22,174 nt of DNA, taken from the NCBI RefSeq assembly GCF_000485595.1, contig NW_014577247.1:172905-195078 (forward strand). Direction: 5' to 3'. The DNA is from Priapulus caudatus (lineage: Eukaryota; Priapulida; Priapulimorpha; Priapulimorphida; Priapulidae). A model generated the notes under the pieces. It made no database searches and had not been told where the DNA came from. It saw only the letters and a list, made by a program, of their open reading frames with translations. How positions within the stretch are numbered: position 1 is the first letter of the stretch; each line of letters opens with the position of its first letter. Below, piece by piece: positions 10,301 through 20,100 of this stretch. Both the position numbers and the translations under genes were made by a program.

Positions 10301-13300
10301 TTCAACTGCCGATTCGGCGATCCAGAGACACAGGTGGGTCGTGTAGTGAGCAGTTGCGTCTTGCACGCACTCGTGGACCCGGGGCTTCCTGCTTCAAATG
10401 TTACATCAGTGGCGTAGTTAGGGTGGTCCAAAGGGGGCCATGGCCCCCCTGTTGATCCGAAAGTTTTAAAAAAAAAGAAAAAAAGAATTGTTCTACTAAA
10501 AAGAGAATTGTCGTTGTCAGAATGAAGGCTGTACATGTACTCAAAAGTGCCTCAAATACCATCTCCTGCGATCTACATTTTCAACATTTTCTGGGGGAGG
10601 ACTCCCTCCTCTCCCCTCCTTGGAATCCTGGATCTGCCACTGAACAGTTACATATCTTGGGAGCAGAGAACAACGAACAAAAATGTCCCCTTTTTGCATG
10701 CTGCCCAAAACAAAGATTGCAGAGCTGAGAGGTGGGGGAGCATAGGGTGTGGAGAGGGAAGTGGAGCAACCATTAAAATAATAAGTCATCCACTATTTTG
10801 CGCAGTTCGCTGTTCCCTCCCCCCCTGTTAAAAAATCCTGGCTACGCCACTGCGTCACATGGGTTTAATCCTACCATTGAAAATAATTTTTGTTCTCCAA
10901 CCAGATGCACGGTGCACGGCTTTATCAAGTATACACCAAGTAGTAATTTATTTTTGCCACACAGAGTTGATTGACCTATCCATCTGAGCAACCCCCCGGA
11001 TATTGTTACTAGGTCACTCAAACTAAATAAGTTTATATGTGTTTTTCTTATGCGCATGCTGAATTGTCGACATTGTGACATTTTGGTGCTGAGAATTGTC
11101 TTTTTTTGAACGGCTTATCACAATGATTATTTAGAGTTGTCTGACAATCGCCCTAGTAAGCATAAGCCAATTATGAGGGTGCCAACTTCTTTGAAACGAA
11201 TTTGTACACAATCGAAACTTCTGTATTGATTCTGTATCGTTATCAGAATATTGCCTTACGATTGTTGTGACAGTTGAAGACGTTGTAATCCTCTTTATTT
11301 AATGTTGGTGGTTTGGTATCGAATGAATGCAGGTGATCGTGCCACTACTGAAGACCGACCTGTACACTACGATGCGAGCATGTGTGGCCGGCAGCCTACC
11401 GTCACGCGAGCCTTCGTGGCACACAGACAAATACGCAGTGGCTGTCATCATGGCCAGCGGTGGTTACCCGGGGACTTATCAGCGCTCTCTACCAATAACA
11501 GGTGAATGTAAATGATTTGGGTATTGTGGCATGGCAGTGTACGTAGTTTTTGTTCAAAGGATTTGGTTATATTATTCAGCAATTTATGTAACTTTTTACC
11601 ACAATTTTACACCACTATTGTCTATAGATGAGCCTATATATATTCTCTTACCTTTTGCCATCAGTCTGCATAGATGGGCACACATGCCTACATTTTACCA
11701 TCAGTGCACATGCCTACATTTTACCCATCAGTTTGTCTAGATGGGTGCACATGCCTACATTTTACCCATCAGTTTGTCTAGATGGGTGCACATGCCTACA
11801 TTTGACCCATCAGTTTGTATGGATTGGTGCACATGCCTACATATCAGTATCAGTTTGTATAGATTGAAATACGTATCTGTTTCAGGTGTCGATGACGTTG
11901 TCAGGCATCCTAACACCTACGTGTTCCACGCTGGCACCTCATTGGTCGAGGGACAACTGGTGACGAGTGGTGGGCGTGTCCTGGCCATCGTCGTGGTGAA
12001 TGGGAGTCTGGTGACGGCAAAGGACATGGCAACTCAAGGAGCGAAGACAATCACATTTACCGGCGCTCACTACCGCAGCGACATCGCCGACATGGCATTG
12101 AGAAGGTAATTGACTCGTCCATCTTCACAAGATAACTACTCTTTATTTGATATTGTTGCCAGGTAGGTGGAGCTAGACTGCCATTTATAAAGGTTTTCAC
12201 GTGTGCATGATCAATTGTCACCTTTGCAGCACTGCACTACTAAGCAGTGTGTTTATAGAATTTCTCTATCACAATGCCGATTGGCTAAATTGGATTCGGC
12301 TCTGGGGGGATAGATAAATTATCCACTATAGTTTATTTACTGCGTAACGTGTGAGTACGATGTAATTCTTGGCATAGATCCCTGCATGATGAGACGCCGA
12401 GAGCTTCACTGAGCTACGCTGCATGCGGGGTGGATGTGGCAGCCGGTGGTGCCCTCGTGGAGCACATCAAGCTGCTGGCGGCGCGCACCTCCCGGCCGGG
12501 TTGCGTCGGCAACCTGGGCGGGTTTGCCGGGGTGTTCGACGCGTGCTCTGCCGGCTACAGGCATCCTCTGCTGGTGTCCGGCACAGATGGAGTCGGCACT
12601 AAGTTGAAGGTACGAATGCATGGGAGGGACTAGCTCTGAGACCCACAGCAGCGTAAACCGTGGCATAACGTGGGGGTGGAAGTATGGGTGGGATTCATGG
12701 TGGTATGGGAAGGGAGGCTGATTATAGTATAGCACCGTGTGATCCTAGAATGGTGAACATACGTCGATGAGGTGAAAAGTATCTCCAACTTTAATCATTG
12801 AACCTACAATAAGTGACAATGTCACAGTAACAATAACTGAGAGGTAGCTCTAGCCAATCAGTGCTGCGATTTGGGCATTCTAAAAATGCTGCTAGGTAAC
12901 AAAGTGCCACAAAATCGGCAATTGGGGTGCACTCGTGAAAACGCCGATGAACCGGTCTAGTTTTACTGGCCTAGCAACGATATCCAAAGCAGGTATTGTA
13001 TTCTCGTTTAGCATTACAGGTTAATTAATTAGACCGTTGTCGTTCCTGCCGTCCGATTAGATCGCGCAGGCATGCGGCCGCCATGACACCATCGGCATCG
13101 ACCTCGTTGCTATGTGCGTGAACGACGTTCTCGCCAGTGCAGCCGAACCCCTGTTCTTTCTCGACTATTTCGCCTGCGGGTCACTAGATGGCGCCATTGC
13201 CCGCGACGTCATTGCCGGAATCACGGACGGCTGCTGCTCAGCAGAGTGTGCGTTGCTAGGTGAGTTATTCTAGAGGTTCTTCTAAGGAATGTTACTGTTT

Positions 13301-16300
13301 TTCATTCAGATCAACCAGACCCACTGCTGTGCTTACATACATATATGTGTGTGTGTGTGTGTGTGCATGTGTGTGTGCATTAATTCGTGCGTGCATGTGT
13401 GTGTGTAATCTAGAGTAGGTTAAGAAATGTGTACAAATGTACATAATTAATAGTCCACATCTGGTGTAGTTACCTATTCTAAATTAAAAATTCCCAGTGT
13501 TCCAGGAGTCCCACTGTGCAAGAACCTGTGCAACTTAACCTTTGAATTCTCTGACGTGCGTACCGCCAGGTGGCGAAACTGCCGAGATGCCGGGGATGTA
13601 CAGAAAGGGAGAATACGACCTGGCTGGCTTCGTCGTTGGCGCCGTGGAAATGAAAGACCTGCTGCCACGCTCCGTCGATATTCGACCTGGTAAGCAGCAT
13701 TGGAGCAGGTTGGGTGGTGAGAAGATTGGGTAGGCTGGGTGGTGACCACTGACAAGATTGGGTTGACTGACTCACTGGGTGGTGACAAGATTGGGTAGGC
13801 TGTGTGGTGACAAGAGTGGGCTGACTGGGTGGTGACAAGAGTGGGTTGACTGGGTGATGACAAGAGTGAGTTGACTGGGTGGTGACAAGATTGGGTAGGC
13901 TGGGTGGTGACCACTGACAAGATTGGGTTGACTGACTCACTGGGTGGTGGCAAGATTGGGTGGGCTGAGTGGTGACAAGAGTGGGTTGACTGGACGTGAT
14001 GACAAGAGTGGGTTGACTGGACGTGATGACAAGAGTGAGTTGACTGGGTGGTGACAAGATTGGGTAGGCTGGGTGGTGACAAGATTGGGTGGGCTGGGTA
14101 AAGCCGAGTGGGTTGACTTGCTAATGATAGGATTGGATAGATATTGGTAGTGAAAAGATTGAGTTGACTGGGTGGTGACAAGATTGGGTTGACTGAATAA
14201 TGACAAGATTGGTCAACTGGGTGAAGACAGGAGTGGGTTGACTGGGTGGTGACAAGATTGAGTGGGCTGGGTGAGGACAAGTTTGGGTTGAGTAAATGTT
14301 TTGAAAGCGTGTGACCGTACGTGCACCTGTGTTGCTGTTGTGTAGCGGATGTAGTCATAGGAATAGCATCATCTGGGCTTCATAGCAATGGCTTCAGCAT
14401 GGTGAGGAAGGTTGTAGAGATGTCTGGTCTCGGATACAAAGACGCATCGCCGTTTGGAACTGGACACACATTAGGTAATCACTAGTGACGATTATTAGTA
14501 CTGAATGGTATGATTTTCCAGGCAGGAGTTGCGATTGTGGCTGAGATACATTTGCAGAAATCCTGTCTCTGCGTCATGTTGTATAGCATGTACTAGTAAA
14601 AAGTGAACCATACGTGACGGCATACCATCACAGACAGTCAAACCTGTGTGAGCAGCCACATCTATAGAACGGCCACCTGCCATTAAAAGGCCACGATTGC
14701 AATATTCCTTGAGTGGCAGTTATACGATAAAACCACTTTCATATAATGGCCACCTCTCTACGAAGGCCAGGTTTGACGGCATTATGTGCGGGTTTCGACC
14801 GTGCGAGCTTGTACCGTGGCTGTATGTGTGCGTGTGCGTGTCTCTCTGGTAGGAGCTGATCTGCTTGTGCCGACGAAGATCTACAGCAAGTCTCTGCTGC
14901 CGGTGCTGCGCGGAGCCCACGTCAAGGCCTACGCTCACGTCACGGGAGGCGGCCTGCCCGAGAATCTCCCCCGCGTCCTGCCACGCGGTCTCGCCGCCAG
15001 CCTCGACTCCAACCACTGGGAGGTAGGGGGCGCGCCGCGCTAGTTTTGCGCCGGAAAAAGATCGCGATGATTTTTGATAAAAAATCAGTAAAAAATAATG
15101 AAAAGTGGCCGCAGTACGTGCGCGCCTTAATGTGTCGCGTTTCAGGATACAGCTGCTGAGTGATTTTGTTACGCGCTTTTTTAGTTTCTCTGAATAGCGA
15201 ACGCAGCAACAGCTACTGTCACTGCTAGTCTGTCACTGCTACCGATTGACCTCGTCACTCCCCCGTCGTTGCGAGTGTCACATGTGGCGCCACCTACTGT
15301 GTTAATTTTGCCTTTTTGCGTGCAGGTGGCGCCGGTGTTTGCCTGGCTGCAGCACGTCGGGGGGATCAGCGAGAGTGAGATGCTGCGGACGTTCAACCTT
15401 GGCGTCGGCGCAGTGCTCGTCGTGTCACCAGAGGGCACCAGTGAGGTGCTGGCGGCTATACGGCAGTCGGGCGAGAAAGCATGGGAGATCGGTGTGCTGG
15501 CAGAGAAACATGGTGCGAATGTTCGTGTGTCGATGTCTGCAGATTCTGATGTGCTCTTACAAGCATGCGGTGATACGAGTGATACGATGATAAAATAAAA
15601 ATAATAATATGCACAAAATGAATTGTGCATGAATAGTAGTTAACCTCTTTGCCCTGTGTGATTTATAGGCAGTTCTAGTCAGTTGTTGTTGTGATAGAAT
15701 GTTCTAAAATGCTTGGCAAAAATAACGCACGTGAAAATGTGTCAAAGTTGTTCTGCTTTCATTTACCTAGCAACAATATCCTAGGAATTAGCATAGTAAC
15801 ATCACCTAGATAGATCGGTCAGTACAGTGATTAATGTGGTAGTCGTTATCATCTTAGTGAAATAGTTTGTACCATGAAAATTCCTATTGGCTTCAAAATT
15901 TTTAGGTGTTAAGAATCGGTCCAGATTTTGCGTAAAAATATATGATCGTTTGTTTCATTGATTGGCCATATTGCCGTATACGATAAAGGCGATACACCCG
16001 GGGTCATCGTCTCCAACCTTGGCGAGTCTCTCGAGCGAGCGCTGAAATGCTGCGACGTGACAGCGGCGACGGCTGCAGCGAATCACCTGACGGAACATGA
16101 GAGCGCGCGTGCGCCGCGCGTCGCCCTTCATCTGCGCAAGAAAGTCGGTGTTCTCATCTCCGGCACGGGTAATACGTCTGTTCAAGATACTAACACGAGA
16201 AAACTACTGAATATCTTTAGAGTGATTTTTTCTTTATTCCAATAAGACACGTCCAAACATGCTAGCTGCTCCATCCTCACTCACACTTAGACTCGGGTGT

Positions 16301-17138
16301 GCACTGCCGTTCCGCGTATATCCGCTCACGTGACCAACTAGCTTCTCTTCTCGTAGCTGGCTACTGTCGCGCTGTGCAGCATGGTATATGGTGTACTCAA
16401 TATACATTATTATGAGATGCAATCCTTAACAATGTTTGTAGGAAAGGTGGTCTTCATCGATCTCGCAAATAATGTCTGCAATAGCGTGGCCGTACGTAAC
16501 TGCAACAGTGCTGTAGTAACTACTCTAATACCTATATGTTGTGTAATTTCTATCATGACTCGATATAAAATGTGTCATATCTGGGAGACTAGGGTCACAG
16601 TGTCACACTCATTTTCAGATGATTAATGTATACGCTGCTACAAAGTGCACACTAATCTCATACTGACTGTATTCACACTGCGCGTGTAGCAAGGTTCACA
16701 CTATCACAATTCTCGTTATAAAACACTAATGGTGGCTATAGAGAGAATGTTGCGACAACGTCGAGATTGGTGAGAATGTGAGGCAATTGCTGCTCTTTGT
16801 AGGTGAGAATAATTTGTGGCTCAAGTGTCGTCATGAACATATCTTTGCAGTAATAGTGACGTCTATTAAATGATGTGACAGTATCTCTACAATATTATGC
16901 TAGTGTATAGACATGTTCGTGGTGTCATCTAACGGTCACGTATTGCTGTGTATATAGGTACCAACCTGCTAGCTTTAATAAACAGCTGTCGAGACACGAC
17001 CACCTCTGCTCAGATCGAGCTTGTAATATCCAACGTGGCAGATGCACCGGGACTGCAGCATGCGAGGGATGCCGGGATCCCGACACAGGTCTCTCTCCAC
17101 GTCTCTATTTCTCTTTCTCTTTCTCTTTCTACCCCCTT

Positions 17139-17182
<44 letters not shown>

Positions 17183-20100
17183 TCTCTCATCTGGTCTTCT
17201 CTCTCTGCTCTCTCCCCTCTCTCTCTCTCTCACTTCTCTCCCTCCTCCTCTCTCTCGTCTCTCTCTCTCTGCTCTCTACTCTCGATCCTTTCTCTTCTCT
17301 CTCTCTCTGTGTTTGTCTCTCTTTCTTTCACGGTCTCTCCTCTCTCTCTGCCTCGCCTGCTCTGCTCGTCTCTCATCTGCGTTCTCTCTCTTCTCTCTCT
17401 TCTCTCTTTTCTCGGTCTTTCTCTCTCCTCTCTCTTCTCTCTCGTCTCTCTCGTCTATCTTTGATATCGCCTGCTTTTCCCTCTCCCCTTCTCTTTTACT
17501 CACTTTCTCTTCCTCTACTTGTGTCAATTCGTACTACCATGCTCAACCATATCTATACAGTGTTTCATGTATTAGCATGTCAACTGCAGAGGCTAATTTG
17601 AAGGGTGAAGAATTATTTGCGTTTTTAACGGAGACCACTATGGTGGCGCCTGTAATGCTGTGTGAGTGCCCGCTTTCTGTACACCAATGCATTAGTCAGT
17701 GGTCCATGTGAGTTTATAGGTGGTAGTGTGCTGTAGTGTGTTACCATCATAGAAGTACTAGGCTTGTTCAGTGGCTGCAAGACGCTCCACACATCTCTCT
17801 TCCTTCCTCTTCTCTTTCTCGCACAGGTTTATCAGCCACAAAGCAGTTTAAGACGAGGGCGGAGTTTGATGGCGGTCACTAGATGTGCTCTCGCGTGGCC
17901 GGGCGGGCACTTTGAGCTGGTCTGTTCTGCGGCTGGGATTCATAGAATCCTCACAGGTTTGCATTCCTCCTCCTTTCCTAGAACATTCGCGCTCCTTTCT
18001 TTCTCGCTTCGCTTCGTCAATACTTCATTTCTTTATTTTTCCATCCTCTTTCCTTCTTCTTATTCATCCTCCCTTCTCCTTCCTTCCTCGACCGCTTCTT
18101 CTTTCTTATTTATAGCTTGATCCTTCTCAATTCTTTTTCCTGGTCCTGCATCCTTCCTCCATCCTTTGTCATTCGTGCTCTTTTCCTTCTCCATCCTCAC
18201 CTTCCTGATTCTGTTTGCATACTTCCTCGCATCTTTCCTCTTCCTTCTTTCCATTTTCCTACTTCCTTTGAGTTAAAACCTGATTGGTCCTGGCGGGGGC
18301 AGTAAAAAATTACGATTTACTATAAAAAAACTAGTAGCGGCTTTTTGTGTCATTCTGTACGGAGTATGTAGTAGCGTTAAGGGTAAAACCATCTTCTTAT
18401 TCCATTGACCTATGCTAAAATGAGTGGAAGGGGGCGTGGAAGTTTCGAAGAAAGTTTTTGTGGGAATTCTCCATACCGAATATACATAAGATGTTTTCCA
18501 GGTGAGTGTCAGAACCTTCTTAGGAGAGGTTTTGTTTAGAATTTTTTCCGGGGGTGGACGGGGGGATTTCGCATGAGTGTGTGTTTAAGATTTTTCAGCC
18601 GCGTTGTGTGGAATTTTTCGGGAGACTGTCTGGGAATCTTCCAGGAGAAGTTTGATGAAAAGTGGCGAGGGCGCTTATCAACATTCATCCGTCGTGCTGC
18701 CTGCTTTCAAGGGTTTGCAACGCTCACGAGGCCGTTGCTGGAGCTTGGTGAGACTGAGCGGCTGCACGGTGCACTATGTCGTGTACGTATCCTGTGCGCA
18801 TCGATAGGCAGGCTCAGACGCACATGGGGCTTTGTATCTCACTGTCAGACATGAGTAATGAAGGGTCGAAGGCATCTTGGTGAAAATGTGAAGTAACATG
18901 CGCTGTAAATATGACAGTTTATATCCAGCCACTACATTGTGATTTGTCAAACCCTATATGTTATTTTCATCCGTGAGTGCTGTGTTGTCATTTTTTGGTC
19001 CTCTCATCAAACGCACACATACAGGTGGTTGATACAGTAAATATATATCATGCCAAGTTGTAACACATAAGTCACCACGCACTACATTGTCATCTGTCAT
19101 CGATGTGGCTGTCATTTGTCTCTTGCCACTTGAGGATGAAGGTGATACAGTATATTGTGTGAATGTGAGCAATTGACATCTGTCATTTGTCATCATCACC
19201 GTTATATTGTCTTCTGTCATCACCACTAATATGGCTTTATCATCACCCACTATATTAATTGTCATTCGTGTCTCGCCGCATGCAGGCGGTTGATACAGTA
19301 TATAGGATAAAAAAAGACACAGAAAGATGTCTCACGCGTCATCACCGCTGTATTTAAATTGTCATTCGTGTGTCTCCCGCAGCGCACGCGGAGGAGGTTA
19401 ATACAGTATATAGAGTAGAATAAGACAAAAATACGGTCCTCATGACCCGCTGTATTAAATTGTCATTCGTGTGTCTGCCCGCACGCACGGCAGGCAGAAG
19501 GTTAATACAGTATATAGAGTAGATAAGAATACGTTGCATGACCGCTGTATTAATTGTTCATTCGGTGTGTCTCTCGCACCCCGCAGGAGAGGTTGATACA
19601 GTTATATAGAGTAGATATAGACAAATACGTCTCATGACCGCCTGTAATTAATTGTTCAAATTCCGTGGTGTCTCCACGCAGCGGCACGCAGAAGGAGTTC
19701 GATACAGTGATATAGAGCTAGATAAGACAATACGTGCTCATGACGCGCTGTATAACTTGTCATTCGTTGTCCTCCGCACGCACGCAGAAGGTAGGTTGAA
19801 TACAGTATATAGAGTAGATAAAGACAATACGTCTGCATGACGCTGTAATTAATTGTCATTTCGCTGTGTGCTCTCGCACCCACGCAGCGAGGAGGGTTTG
19901 ATACAGTATATAGAGAGATAAGACAATTACGTCTGCATGACCGTGTATTATTGTCATTCGATGTGTACTGCTCGCACCCACCCGCAGGAGGAGTTGATGA
20001 CGAGTAATAGAGTAGAATAAGACAAATACGTCTCATGACCGCCTGTATTAATTTTGTCATTCGTGTGCTCTCCCGCACGCACGCAGAGGAGGCTTTGCTA

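Noticed and set aside
15543-15598. AIRS exon as the true end of the gene
   Set aside because: Formyltransferase exons follow in correct phase from a donor a few codons before the stop.
16948-17711. Long Ser/Leu-rich frames on plus and Arg/Glu-rich frames on minus
   Set aside because: They are the CT microsatellite read in several frames; only 16958-17088 is coding.
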